Source of the DNA: Mesorhabditis belari
Taxonomy: Eukaryota > Nematoda > Chromadorea > Rhabditida > Rhabditidae
Length of the DNA stretch: 64,000 nucleotides
Assembly (NCBI GenBank): GCA_958450365.1
Contig: CAUEEP010000517.1
Span: 1-64,000, forward strand
Direction of reading: 5' to 3'
This document shows positions 48,108-59,170 of this stretch, in pieces. The notes beneath the pieces are model-generated. The model was not told the origin of the DNA, searched no databases, and saw only the letters and a program-made list of their open reading frames with translations. Within the stretch, counting starts at the first letter, position 1. Every line of letters starts with the position of its first letter. The translations under genes and the position numbers were made by a program.

Positions 48108-48682
48108 GAATCTTGGCTTTGGCTCTTGGCTTGGGTTTGGCTTGGCTTGGCTTGGGTTTGGCTTTGAGCTTGGCTTGGGTCATGGCTTGGCTCGGGTTTG
48201 GCTTTGAGCTTGGCTTGGCTCGGGTTTGGCTTTGAGCTTGGCTTGGCTCGGGTTTGGCTTTGAGCTTGGCTTGGGTCTTGGCTTGGGTTTGGCTTTGAGC
48301 TTGGCTTGGGTCATGGCTTGGCTCGGGTTTGGCTTTGAGCTTGGCTCTTGGCTTGGGTTTGGCTTTGAGCTTGGCTTGGGTCTTGGCTTGGGTCTTGGCT
48401 TGGGTCCTGGCTTGGCTCTTGGCTTGGCTCTTGGCTTGGCTCTTGGCTTGGCTCTTGGCTTGGGTTTGGCTTTGAGCTTGGCTTGGGTCTTGGCTTGGGT
48501 CCTGGCTTGGCTCTTGGCTCTTGGCTTGGCTCTTGGCTTGGCTCTTGGCTTGGGTCCTGGCTTGGCTCTTGGCTTGGCTCTTGGCTTAGCTCTTGGCTTG
48601 GGTCCTGGCTTGGCTCTTGGCTTGGCTCTTGGCTTGGGTCCTGGCTTGGCTCTTGGCTTGGGTCTTGGCTTGGCTCTTGTTT
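48108..48682. repeat. CTTGGCT-family minisatellite, array 2
   Basis: Units TTGGCTTGGCTC, TTGGCTTGGGTC and TTGGCTTTGAGC, about 12-18 bp. The left border is GATTCACAAAAAGAATCTTGGCTT. GAAATGCAGAAAGCRATTCGTTT flanks the array on both sides (48067 and 48686). Gly-Leu-Ala-Leu frames are artefacts. Confidence 0.92.
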
Positions 48683-49393
48683 ACGAAATGCAGAAAGCGA
48701 TTCGTTTTTCGTGTCTAAAGTGCTAAGACTTTATAGGTGAAATCGAATTCGAAAAACTCGACTATTCGTCGACAAAATTTCTTTCCAACAATACCCGAAA
48801 TTTCTTCAATTTTACGGCAATGAGAAACAATAAGTTTTTCATTTCATCGCTCGATTCGGGACTAATTTCCGAGTGGAGAAAAAGGGGGAAAGAGGATGCT
48901 CTTCATTGAATAGAAATGGTTACTGAAGGTCTCCTTTTATAGGAAATGAGGAATGGGGATGGCGTGTGGTCGGTTTATGATCGGAGAGTGGAATGGAAAG
49001 AATGGGAAAAAAGGAATGGAATGGAAAGAGCTAGAGTCTCTTCTCCTTTACATGGCTCATCATCAAAATCGACTTTTTCAGTATCCCATTTCTTACTTTA
49101 CTTACGCTTTTGCTATTTGATACTTTTAGAGAATTGTATGAGGTATTGTGGCTTTGAAAAGTGGAAAGAAATTTGAGAAAACAATGCCAAATTTCATACG
49201 AAATTTTGGAAAGAATTCAAGCTAAAAGAAAGCGGAAATGGCAGAAATTGTGAAGCAAATGGAATGGTTGGCTTCCTCTTTCGAACATCATCACTCAAAT
49301 CGTTTCTCGATCGTTTTTCGTTTATCACAGATCTAGTGCATCATTGTTAAACTTGTTGACAATGGTTCAGCTGTTCTAAAGAGAGAAAACAAA

Positions 49394-49716
49394 GCCATCA
49401 CCAGGCTGCTGAGCCATCACCAGGCTGCTGAGCCATCACCAGGCTGCTGAGCCATCACCAGGCTGCTGAGCCATCACCAGGCTGCTGAGCCATCACCAGG
49501 CTGCTGAGCCATCACCAGGCTGCTGAGCCATCACCAGGCTGCTGAGCCATCACCAGGCTGCTGAGCCATCACCAGGCTGCTGAGCCATCACCAGGCTGCT
49601 GAGCCATCACCAGGCTGCTGAGCCATCACCAGGCTGCTGAGCCATCACCAGGCTGCTGAGCCATCACCAGGCTGCTGAGCCATCACCAGGCTGCTGAGCC
49701 ATCACCAGGCTGCTGA
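49394..49716. repeat. 17 x 19-bp tandem array
   Basis: GCCATCACCAGGCTGCTGA repeated 17 times over exactly 323 bp without a visible mismatch. Purity is far above that of the other arrays here. 19 bp is not a multiple of three, so all frames are read in turn and hit TGA. No CRISPR-like spacers. Confidence 0.97.
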
Positions 49717-50334
49717 TTGTCTAGGATAGTTTTTCAGAGGCACCCCAGTCAATTTCTCAATTTCTCTTATTTAGTTATGTTTTTTATAACTTTTAGAGAA
49801 TTTTCTAGAGCTTTTTAACGTACAAATCTCATTGTTTATTCAAAAACGATCTTGCCAATGTTGGAGAATTTTTGAGAAAGCCTTTTTTCTTTTTGAAAAT
49901 CCGAGAAGCCTAAATTTCGACCATGAAGATTGCGCCGAATGGAATTCCCATTTACCAGAGCTTTCGTTTTGCGCGAGTCTGGTATCAAAATCTAGCCCTT
50001 CAATTGGGCTACACGGTGGTATAAAAAACTTTCCGAAAAACTCTTGTTTAGTACAAGAAAGATGGCGGAAAAGTGAGAGCACCAACACTACACATCCATA
50101 CAAAAGACAGCATGTCGTTGTTAGTTTTGCGATGGACAGTCGGTTTTTTAAAATGTTTTTTTATACCATCGTGTAGCCCAATTAAAGGGCTAGATTTTGA
50201 TACCAGACTCACACAAAATGAAAGCCCTGGTAAATAGGAATTCAATTCGGCGCAGTTTTCGTTTTTACACGGCAGCGCAATCTTGATCGTCCCCTAAATC
50301 GCACTAAATTAAAGCACGATTCACAAAAAGAATC
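49717..50334. other. Spacer containing a foldback element (~49905-50290)
   Basis: GAATGGAATTCCCATTTACCAG, TCTGGTATCAAAATCTAGCCC and GGGCTACACGGTGGTATAAAAAA (49935-50027) recur inverted at 50158-50250. The outer AAGATTGCGCCGAATGGAATT pairs with AATTCGGCGCA. Centre near 50090. No gene. Confidence 0.75.
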
Positions 50335-50596
50335 TTGGCTTGGGTCTTGGCTTGGCTTGGGTCTTGGCTTGGGTCTTGGCTTTAGCTCTTGGCTTGGCTC
50401 TTGGCTTGGGTCTTGGCTTGGCTTGGGTCTTGGCTTGGCTTGGGTCTTGGCTTGGCTTGGGTCTTGGCTTGGGTCTTGGCTTAGACTCTTGGCTTGGGTC
50501 TTGGCTTGGCTTTTGGCTTGGGTTTGGCTTTGAGCTTGGCTTGGCTCTTGGCTTGGCTCTTGGCTTGGGTCTTGGCTTGACTTTGGTTTGTTTTTA
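50335..50596. repeat. CTTGGCT-family minisatellite, array 3
   Basis: The left border GATTCACAAAAAGAATCTTGGCTT is the same as for array 2. The right border GGTTTGTTTTTAACTTTACCATACCAACGCTGACAATGTTTTT equals the border of array 1 inverted. Shared borders on both sides indicate copies of one element rather than independent expansions. Confidence 0.88.
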
Positions 50597-51469
50597 ACTT
50601 TACCATACCAACGCTGACAATGTTTTTGCAATCAATTTTTACATGAAACCCATCAAGCCATTCTCTTTTGAAATTTTCCATCGATGAGTGTGCAAGAGTG
50701 GCCTAAAAAAGGCAAAAAGAGAAAGGTTTTCGGTGAGAGCGACCAAATTTCCGGCCTCCTTTTTTTTTTCTTTTCTTTCCCTCTTTTTTCTTATAAAGTT
50801 TCTTCGCTTATATACTTCCATTTTGAGCTTAAGAAATGCTTTACTCTCGTTTTTTTGGGCTTTTCCCGTCCTCATCGACATAACAAAAGTATTGTTACTC
50901 GAGTTTTCGTCTCTTTTTTTGAGTTTTTAGCAATAGTTGTCTGTTTAAATGTTTTTATAGACTAGAGTTTTTAGAATAGAGTTTTTAAAATAGATCTTTG
51001 GTGTTATGATTTTGGGTAATTGTCGGTTATACATCCACAAAGATTTATCTCGGTTAAGCATCCCCATGCGAGTCTTCTCGCTTATAGCTTTTCGTTCTGA
51101 TGAATGACTGATCGACTGATTTGACTTCAGACGAGCACTATTGAAGATCACGAGACAAAAGAAAGTCAAAAGTTGTCGGCTTTTTGCTTAACCGAGTTGA
51201 GTCTCTGTGGATGCATTAGGTAAATGCATAAGAAATGCGGATTTCAACATTTACATTACCAACGATCGAAATCTGATATCGATGAATGTTATAAACTATT
51301 TGAAAGTTGTAAATCTCCTCTACAAAATAGGCTAAAGCTTGTTTCAATTGATCGAACGATTGAAGAAATTTCGAGGGCGAGATGCGAGTAACCAAAAAAG
51401 GAACCAAATTTATAGAGAAAAGGAACCAAATCTTAGTTTTAAAGAAAATATGCTAAATTCTAAAGTACA

Positions 51470-51730
51470 TACCGTAAATACTGTAATAGTACCCCACCCC
51501 CATAATGACGGTGCCGAGTGTTGCGTAGTCTAGCTTTGAACGAGTTTTTCTCGACACTGGATTATGCTATAATGTTCGTTTTGGTATCAAAAAATAGCCC
51601 TGAATTTCAGCTATTTTTTGATACCAAAGACGCATTTTTTTGAGAGTACGGGTGCTTTGAAAAAAATGAAATACTAAAAAACTTTTTCGACTGTACGAGG
51701 GGGTGGGGTACTATTACAGTATTTGCGGTA
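51470..51730. mobile_element. MITE family A, copy 2
   Basis: TACCGTAAATACTGTAATAG..GTACTATTACAGTATTTGCGGTA, with internal inverted GGTATCAAAAAATAGC pair. 261 bp. Confidence 0.88.
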
Positions 51731-51736
51731 ATAATT

Positions 51737-52020
51737 ACTCGTACTCACTCTGAAGGGCTAAGTGGAGGGTGTAGCTCGGTCAAGAGGTAACCGATTCCCA
51801 CAAAAATTTTTCACAGGTAAAACCCGAAAACTAGATCGCCCGCTAGGCTAGGTGCCAACTTTGAAAGCTTGTTTTAAAAAAAAAAAATTGATGATTTCCT
51901 GTCGGTTAGATAATGGGCACCGCTACAGGAGATCCACTCAACAATTTTCCTGTGAAATTTCTGTGAGAATCGGTTATCTTTTCACTGAGCTACACCCGCT
52001 AGAGTGAGTACGAGTAGTTA
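51737..52020. mobile_element. Foldback with tRNA-like arm
   Basis: ACTCGTACTCACTCT and GGTGTAGCTCGGTCAAGAGGTAACCGATTC..CACA at the left are mirrored by ..GTGAGAATCGGTTATCTTTTCACTGAGCTACACC..AGAGTGAGTACGAGT at the right. The left arm alone recurs at 60520-60575, again directly after a MITE A copy. Confidence 0.75.
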
Positions 52021-52312
52021 TGACGTAGATAGATAATTATGACGTAGATAATTATGACGTAGATAATTATAATGCACCTTGTAAATTTCTTAAGCTAAAA
52101 TTGTGCTTAAATTGGCTTTTTTTTGCTTATGATTCCTTAACTTTTTGCTTTGAAAAATCGAAAAAAATGGAAGGCGTTAAAAGAGAAATTTTAGTTGATG
52201 AATAGAGCTTTTAAATGTTAAAAACTTGTAAGTTATGGTAAAAAAAAAAGCAATAGCAATAGTAATAGCAATAAAAAAAAGCAAGCAAAAGTTAAGGAAT
52301 CATAAAAACTTC

Positions 52313-52755
52313 ACGTAAATGCTGTAATAGAGCGACCGCCTATAGGAGCGTTGTGTAGTCGAAGTTTACTCCTCAAACAAACCCTCATATCTTGACACCA
52401 GTACGTTTGTTTCTCTGCACTTTTATATCAAATTAAAGTAGAGATGATGGGTGTTTTTTTGAAATATAAAACATATTTTTAGCATCAACCAGTGCTTAGA
52501 AAAAAATGATTGAAAATTGGCAAAAAAAAGTCGATTTTTCATCATTTTTCAATCATTTTTTCTAAGCACTGGTTAATGCTAGAAATATGTGTTATATCTT
52601 AAAAGAACACCCATCATCTCTACTTTAATTTGATACCAAAACGAGCGGAAAGAAACGTACTGGTGTCAAGAGCTGAGCGTTTATTCGAGAGTGAACTTTG
52701 ACTACACAACGCTCCTATAGAGGGTCGCTTTTACGCTATTACAGCATTTACCGTA
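52313..52755. mobile_element. Foldback element family B, complete
   Basis: ACGTAAATGCTGTAATAG.GCGACC..AGGAGCGTTGTGTAGTC at the left is inverted at the right, ending GCTATTACAGCATTTACCGT. The central stem ACCAGTGCTTAGAAAAAAATGATTGA pairs with its complement. 443 bp with almost no loop. A partial copy is at 17127-17396. Confidence 0.9.
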
Positions 52756-52887
52756 CAAGTTTATAAACCTTAAAAAAGCCTAAAAAGAAGCCAAAGAAGC
52801 CAAAGAAGCCAAGGAAGCCGTTTGATTTGGATTTGGAATGGAGAAAAATCTGTCTAATTGTAAGCCTTAATTCTTAAGTTGTGCCAC

Positions 52888-53282
52888 GAGCATTGTTGCC
52901 GTCTTTAGCGCTCATTTTTTGCTTGTTTCTAAGCCAAGCTCAACCCGAAACCCCAGCCATTTCAATTCTTCTTTCAATTCGTATATTGATTCATAAATTT
53001 GTAATAGCATAGGCTATGTTTACTCATTTCTTTTCACTTTTTTTCTCTCCCCAATTAGCCATTTTCCCATGGGACGAAAGAAAGTCAGCGAATAAGGCTA
53101 TTTTAGTTTTTTTAGATAGATCTTTTTCATTATTTCATATAACAGTTTTCGTTTAGATTATTTTTAGATTATTGTTGCCGTCTTTAGCGCTCATTTTTTT
53201 TTTGCTTGTTTCTAAGCCAAGCTCAACCCGAAACCCCAGCCATTTCAATTCTTCTTTCAATTCATATATTGATTCATAAATT
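52888..53282. repeat. 112-bp direct repeat, two copies
   Basis: ATTGTTGCCGTCTTTAGCGCTC..CCATTTCAATTCTTCTTTC at 52888-52998 and 53169-53282, with only small indels. Confidence 0.9.
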
Positions 53283-53539
53283 AAGTAAATAGTAACTTCA
53301 AGTAGTAACTTCAACTTTATGTATAAGTTTTTAATCACTATTTTCCTCTAAAGTAACATTCTCTGATGCGAACCTTTCCTATATTTTTCTCTTGTTTTTT
53401 CAATGCGGAAGTGCTCCCGGGGACACATAAAAACTTTAAGAGGCTTAGAAAATAAAAAAAATGGAGATGAAGGAGAATTTGTTTTTGATAAATGAAAGGC
53501 CATTCATTGAGTTCGATGAAATGAGAGATTCAGCTTTGA

Positions 53540-54205
53540 ACAAATCAATCAATGAGTCTGATTTCTATCAATATCAATGTAACAATATCAATCGATCAAT
53601 ATTAATCTATCAAGATCAATTGATCAAGATCAATTGATGAATATCAATTGATCAATATCAAACTAACAATATCAATCGATCAATATTAATCTAACAATAT
53701 TAATCAATCAAAATCAATCTATCAAAATCAATCTATCAAAATCAATCTAACAATATCAATCTAACAATATCAATCTAACAATATCAATCTAAAAACATCA
53801 ATCTAACAATATTAATCTATCAATATTAATCTAACCATACCAATCTAAAAACATCAATCTAACAATATTAATCTATCAATATTAATCTATCAATATTAAT
53901 CTATCAATATTAATCTAACCATACCAATCTAAAAACATCAATCTAACAATATTAATCTATCAATATTAATCTATCAATATTAATCTATCAATATTAATCT
54001 AACCATACCAATCTAAAAACATCAATCTAACAATATTAATCTAACAATATTAATCTAACAATATTAATCTATCAATATTAATCTATCAATATTAATCTAT
54101 CAATATTAATCTAACCATACCAATCGATCAATATCAATCTATCAAAATCAATCTATCAAAATCAATCAATCAAAATCAATCAATCAAAATCAATCAAACA
54201 ATATC
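53540..54205. repeat. AT-rich minisatellite CAATATTAATCTAT (12-14 bp)
   Basis: Roughly 50 copies of CAATCTAACAATATTAATCTATCAATATTAAT variants. Inside it a higher-order block with CTAACCATACCAATCTAAAAACATCAATC recurs four times. Confidence 0.92.
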
Positions 54206-54931
54206 AATGAGAAATCTTTCAGACCTTGCAAAATAGTTGTGCAGTATTTTGAGCTCAAACTCATAATTTTTCTCATTTCTCAAATCTTTCTTTGTTAGAA
54301 GAAAGATGTGTTGACAAAGATTTCCTATAAGAGAAAACACCTTGCAAAATAGCTCCTGAACTTGTAAATCAGTTGATCTACCTTAAAAATAACTGTCTTA
54401 CAAGTTTTGATCTCTATTTAACGCTAGATCTTGTATTAAAGGCTTCAAGGGGAAAAACTGAAAACAGATTCGAACTCAGCGTGACCGATTCTATAAGATG
54501 GGTTTGATTTTTGTTGTTGTGTGCCATGACAGCAATTGTTTGCCTTTCTTCAGTCAAACTGGCAAGCCAAGGTTCAGGGTTGAGCCAGCTATTGATTGGC
54601 TACAACAATTTTAAGCTAGTCTATCAGCTATTAGCTGGTTGACAAGTCAATAACCAGTTTTTGCCATCCTTGCTCAGTAGGAGCTCGGATCTGGCTTCTA
54701 GTTCAGTAGGAGCTCGGTCTGGCTTCTAGAATCTAGCGTTTCGCCGGAGAAAATCTCTGTAAACCAATCTCAGTTTCAATCTTACTTTCTTATTGTTGTT
54801 CTTTCATTTCCTCGATTTCTCCTTCTTGTCAAAGTCGATCGTTGTCCTTTTTTGTATTAATGGCTTTTCTCTCGGAGTTCGCTTCTTTGTTTCTTTTTTG
54901 CCAAAAAAAGGAACACTTTCTGCCAGAAGTT
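54206..54931. other. Gene-free stretch
   Basis: A short direct repeat (CAGTAGGAGCTCGGTCTGGCTTCTAG, twice near 54675-54730). No exon chain found. Confidence 0.5.
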
Positions 54932-55160
54932 TTAGCTTTTCTTCTTCTTTCTTTCTTCTTTCCTTCTTCTTTCCTTCTTCTTCTTTCCTTCTTCTTTCCC
55001 TCTTCTTTCCTTCTTCTTTCCTTCTTCTTTCCTTCTTCTTTCCTTCTCCTTTCCTTCTTCTTTCCTTCTTCTTTCCTTCTTCTTTCCTTCTCCTTTCCTT
55101 CTTCTTTCCTTCTTCTTTCCTTCTTCTTTCCTTCTTCTTTCCTTCTCCTTTCCTCCTTCT
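54932..55160. repeat. CTTCTTTCCTT microsatellite
   Basis: (CTTCTTTCCTTCTTCTTTCC)n polypyrimidine tract of about 225 bp. Phe-Ser-rich and Lys-Glu-rich frames in it are artefacts. Confidence 0.95.
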
Positions 55161-55561
55161 TCTTTTCTCATATTTCGTTTCATTTTTTATTTAGAATCGA
55201 ATTTTGATGAAAAATGACACATTTCCCCAACCCTAACAAGGAGTTTAGGTTGAGAAAAAGAATTTCGAGTAAGTTTAAAAAAAATTGGCACCTTGATGAC
55301 AATGAAAACTTACTAGGGAAAGGCATGAAATTACCGTGGCGCTTCCACTATGACATATTATACTATGACACTATGACATATTACTATGACATATTCCACT
55401 ATGACACCGACACCATATTATAGATTCGACTATGGCGATGTCGAATCTGCTCCTAGTTTTTGCAGAGAACTCCGGAAAAGCGAGATCTTTAGCATACAAG
55501 ATTTTGGAATCTCTATAAAAGGCATCTTTCCCGTCTGCTGAACGTGGACTGATGGATAAGA

Positions 55562-55640
55562 GGCTGAGGCTGAGTGGATAAGAGTCTGGAATACAGCAGG
55601 ACCCATGAACTTTTTACCGTAGGTTCGATTCCCCTTGACG
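55562..55640 (+). other. tRNA-like sequence
   Basis: GGCTGAGTGGATAAGAGTC (A box of tRNA-Leu/Ser kind) and GTAGGTTCGATTCCCC (B box) about 50 nt apart. The acceptor ends do not pair, so this is probably a tRNA-derived repeat. Confidence 0.4.
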
Positions 55641-55957
55641 ATTTTCCTTTTGCTGCTTTTTGGTGTTCTTGTATTCGAATCTCCTATCCTTATAGATGAT
55701 ATTCTGAATCTGATATCCCTAGCTTAATCCAGTTAAAGTAATTTGTCCTTTGCGCTCTAATAAACCCTTCACTCTTTCACAGACTGATTACGAAGATAGA
55801 TTATTTTTAAGAAAATACCCTGGGTTTTCCGTCAACGAAAACGATTCAGCGCTTCGGAGAATTGAGAGAAATTCGGTGATGGGGGAAACGAAGAGAAAAA
55901 CCGAATTGTGTTTTGTTTTCTCTTTCTCACTCTTGAAAAGCTCGGCCGATCCCCGCC

Positions 55958-56203
55958 CTAAATAGGGTTTGTTTTCGGGAAGGATTGGAGCGAGATTGGA
56001 GGGATCCCTGGGTTGGGCTCGACTCCACTGAGAATAGTGTGCACCCCTGGATGGGACGGGAAATGCGGCTTCCCCAAATCGATGACGTGCCATTTTCCTG
56101 GGCTTGGGGAATTTCCTTTAAACCCGGTCAGCTTCAATCCTTGCATAAACATTTTGCTTAACAGATTAACAGTGCCATCATTTTGTGAACGCTGTTCACT
56201 CAA
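55958..56203 (-). other. Open frame with a 2A-like motif (LSGVEPNPG)
   Basis: An 81-codon frame whose end reads HTILSGVEPNPGIPP. Ribosome-skipping 2A-like motifs (LxSGDxExNPGP) occur near the N-terminus of some animal non-LTR retrotransposon proteins. Here the Asp is missing and the final Pro is Ile, so it should not skip. It could be a retrotransposon relic or chance. Confidence 0.25.
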
Positions 56204-56374
56204 TCATTCATTGAATAACTGAATAGCTTTTGTTTTGATTGGGTTAATCAGAATCAATTCAACCGAATTCTTCTGACTCTCAAGAGACTTGTTGCTGGTT
56301 ATTTTTTGGATCTATGGCTTCTGGGATTGCGTGACTTTATTCCATCTCTTCTACACAGGTCCAGATCCTGGTTC

Positions 56375-56950
56375 AGTTCAGAGCCAGATCTAGGTTCAGT
56401 TCAAGACCAGGTCCAGATCCAGTTTCAGGTTTAGGACCAGGTCTAGGTCTAAGTCCAGCTCTAACTCCAGTTCCAGATCCAGCTCCAGTTCCAGGTCCAG
56501 GTCCAGGCCCAGGTCCAGGTTTAAGACCAGGTCTAGGTCTTAGTCCAGCTCTAATTCCAGATCCAGCTCCAGTTCCAGGTTCAAACTAGGTTCAGGTCCA
56601 GGTCCAGTTCCAGGTTTAGGTCCAGGTCTAGGTCTGAGTTCAGCTTCAGTTCCGGATCTAGGTCTAAGTCCAGCTCTAGCTCTAGTTCCAGTTCCAGGTT
56701 CAAACCAGGTCCAGATCCAGTTCCAGGTTTAGGACTAGGTCTAGGTCTAAGTCCAGTTTCAGTTCCAGCTCTAGCTCCAGTTCCAGATCCAGCTCCAGCT
56801 CCAGTTCCAGGTTCAGGTCCAGGTCCAGTTCTAGGTTTAGAACCAGGTCTAGGTCTAAGTCCAGCTTCAGTTCCAGCTCCAGCTTCAGTTCCAGATCCAG
56901 CTTCAGTTCCAAGTGCAAACTAGGTCCAGGTCCAGGTCCAGGTCCAACTC
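56375..56950. repeat. (TCCAGN) hexamer satellite
   Basis: GGTCCAGGTCCAGTTCCAGATCCAG-type repeat, 6-bp period, about 95 units, with a longer period visible through TTTAGGACCAGGTCTAGGTCTAAG blocks. Confidence 0.92.
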
Positions 56951-57475
56951 CAGCTTTGCATTTACTTCTGACCGTTTATATTTTGCGTTCTACTTTAAAA
57001 GTTGTGCACTAATCAAAAAGCTATTCCATCTATATTCCGTTGTGTGTGATGTTGTGCTTGAGATCACTCAAAAATTTATGGCCTTCCTCTCATTTTTCTC
57101 GTCTTTTCTTCTTCTTCTTCCATATCGCTCAATCAAATAAATGTTTAGCCATTGACATAAAAAAAAAAACAGAAATATTTGACAAAGACTCCGGTGAATA
57201 ACTGAATAACTTTATTCATTATGAAAATTTTTTTTGCGAATTGTTTTGCGAATTGTTTTTTTGCTTTTTATCATTTCATTTCAGAACCACAACAGCTTCA
57301 CTCATGCGATTTCTGAGGGATTTCTATTTCTGATTCATTTCTTTTGCATTTGCTTCGTTTAAAAGCCGAAGAAGTGAGTTTAAAAAGGAAAAATTCGATC
57401 AAAATAATCATGAGAGAATCGAGTGAGAAATTTTCCCCATCACTTTGAGAGTCGATAACTTTTTCTAGAGATTGT
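56951..57475. other. Gene-free stretch
   Basis: AT-rich, with no repeat or exon evidence except AATAAATG near 57138. Confidence 0.45.
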
Positions 57476-57837
57476 TATTGTTATTAAATTTTTATATCGT
57501 TGAATAGAGGAGATTTTAGGCTTTTCAATGATATCAGAAATGGTTTTATTGAACTAAAAGATCATAGAGAAAATTGTCCTTAAAAATTGTTCTCAAAAAT
57601 TGTTCTCAAAAATTTGTGCATAGTGTACCAAGGGGTTTTCAAGGTCGGTGAATCAATAATTGTTATTAAATTTTTATATCGTTGGATAGAGGAGATTTTA
57701 GGCTTTTCAATGATATCAGAAATGGTTTTATTGAACTAAAAGATCATAGAGAAAATTGATCGCAAAAATTGATCTCAAAAATCGTTCTCAAAAATTTGCG
57801 CATAGTATACCAAGGGGTTTTCAAGGTCGGTGAATCG
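57476..57837. repeat. Tandem duplication of a ~180-bp block
   Basis: ATTGTTATTAAATTTTTATATCGTTG..ACCAAGGGGTTTTCAAGGTCGGTGAATC occurs twice head to tail (57476-57651, 57656-57836) with few changes. Confidence 0.92.
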
Positions 57838-58429
57838 ATAAGAGCCTATTTATTTGATTAAATCTTTTAATCGAATGCATAATAGCTCGAATTTTGAAGA
57901 GTATTTGAGGAAAAAAATTGAATATTTTGAGAAAAGATTCTATAAATTCTTGAAGTTTTAAGCTTTAAGCTCTTTTTTCTCTTTTAGGCTTTTAATTTCT
58001 TTCTTTTTCTTTTTCTTTCTTTTTCTTTTTTTCTTTCTTTTTCGTTTGAATTTAAGCAAGATTAAAAAAAAAAGATTAAAAGAAAGAGAACGGTTCGATC
58101 GATTGGATTGTTCTGAAATTAGATTAATGGATTGAATTAGCACGAAAGTGCATTTTGAGCCTAATTTCAAAATTAACCTTCCGAAGATTGGATCGTTCTG
58201 AAATTTTGGGGAAACTATGTAATCGATGAAGCGTTCTATTTTAAAAACTATGCAATCACTCAAAAAATATAATAGCTAGAAGCTCAGTTAGCTAGAAGCT
58301 ATATTAGCTGATGAATGCTAGAAATCAGGATTTTAAACTCTTACATTAAAATGCCTGAAAAAGTTCTAAAATAAAACATTTTTCAAAAATTCAAAAAAGC
58401 CATTTTGTAGGTTAAGGATAGGGCTTTTC

Positions 58430-58597
58430 AAGTCAAGATTTCAAGTCAAGATCAAGTCTTGATTCAAGTCAAGATCAAGTCTTGATTCAAGTCAAGATCA
58501 AGTCAAGATTTCAAGTCAAGATCAAGCCTTGATTCAAATCAAGATCAAGTCTTGATTCAAGTCAAGATCAAGTCTTGATTCAAGTCTTGACTCAAGC
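58430..58597. repeat. Self-complementary minisatellite CAAGTCAAGATCAAGTCTTGATT
   Basis: About eight units mixing CAAGTCAAGAT and ATCAAGTCTTGATT. Since AATCAAGACTTGAT is nearly its own complement, each unit can fold on itself. Confidence 0.9.
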
Positions 58598-58837
58598 AAA
58601 CCGTTTTTTGATTGAATAAGCCGTTTTTTTTCAGAAAACACATTACCCAAAAACGATCGTTTATAACTTGCCAACCTAATATAATGAAAGAAAAAAAAGC
58701 AGCCCCGTGATTTCTTCTTGAAATGTTTTTCCTTTCAAAATTTCCATTTCAAATCGTAATATTTACTTTCGAAAAGAAAAGAAGAAAGTAGATTTCTTTT
58801 TTTCCTCCCAAGACCCAAAAACCCAAGACCCAAGACC

Positions 58838-58961
58838 CAAAAACCCTTCCAAGAGTGACCTTGTGATCTTGTGATTTTGCCTCATCTTGCCAGCGTGATT
58901 GAACCCTCGACCTTCCGCTTAAGAGACAAAACGCCTTAACGAATCGGCCAGCTGGCCAAGT
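58838..58961 (-). mobile_element. tRNA-derived SINE, copy 1
   Basis: Minus strand: CTTGGCCAGCTGGCCGATTC..TTAAGG (A box), GTCTCTTAAGCGGAAGG, GGTCGAGGGTTCAATCACGC (B box), TGGCAAGATGAGGCAAAATC, then CACAAG..TCACTCTTGGAAGGGTTTTT. The same order is found in copy 2 at 62328-62464. Confidence 0.8.
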
Positions 58962-59011
58962 AGGCTCAGGCTCGATAATAATAATAATACTTTATTCAAA
59001 CGATAAAGTGA

Positions 59012-59170
59012 AAGAAATCATAGAGAAATGCACAGTGATACTTAATCATACAATACATACTGAAATCAATAAGCCAATTACTTACGGCAAAGAGCCACTA
59101 GATCTAAAGCATAGTCATCAAAACTGTAAAATAGTCACCAACTCGACTGGGTGTACTACTATTAGAGAAA
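59012..59170. other. Fragment of MITE family D and flanking DNA
   Basis: AAAACTGTAAAATAGTCACCAACTCGACTGGGTGTACTACTATTAGAG at 59126-59167 matches the right end of the complete element at 63412-63873. The 68-codon frame over it is not a gene. Confidence 0.6.

Larger units (their letters stand above)
50597..52312. other. Gene-free region with MITE A and a foldback
   Basis: Contains an imperfect inverted pair CATCCACAAAG..CTCGGTTAAGC / GCTTAACCGAG..CTGTGGATG (51030-51215), MITE A (51470-51730) and a foldback (51737-52020). No supported exon. Confidence 0.5.

Noticed and set aside
48226..48740. Open frames of 85-166 codons rich in Gly-Leu-Ala or Ser-Trp-Leu
   Set aside because: They follow the CTTGGCT minisatellite with no stop by chance; no splice sites or conserved ends. 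Same for 50242-50631.
49394..49716. Possible CRISPR array
   Set aside because: Units are directly adjacent with no spacers, and the DNA is plainly eukaryotic.
54793..55207. Frames of Phe-Ser-Phe-Leu and Lys-Glu-Arg repeats
   Set aside because: CTTCTTTCCTT microsatellite; no start context or domain.
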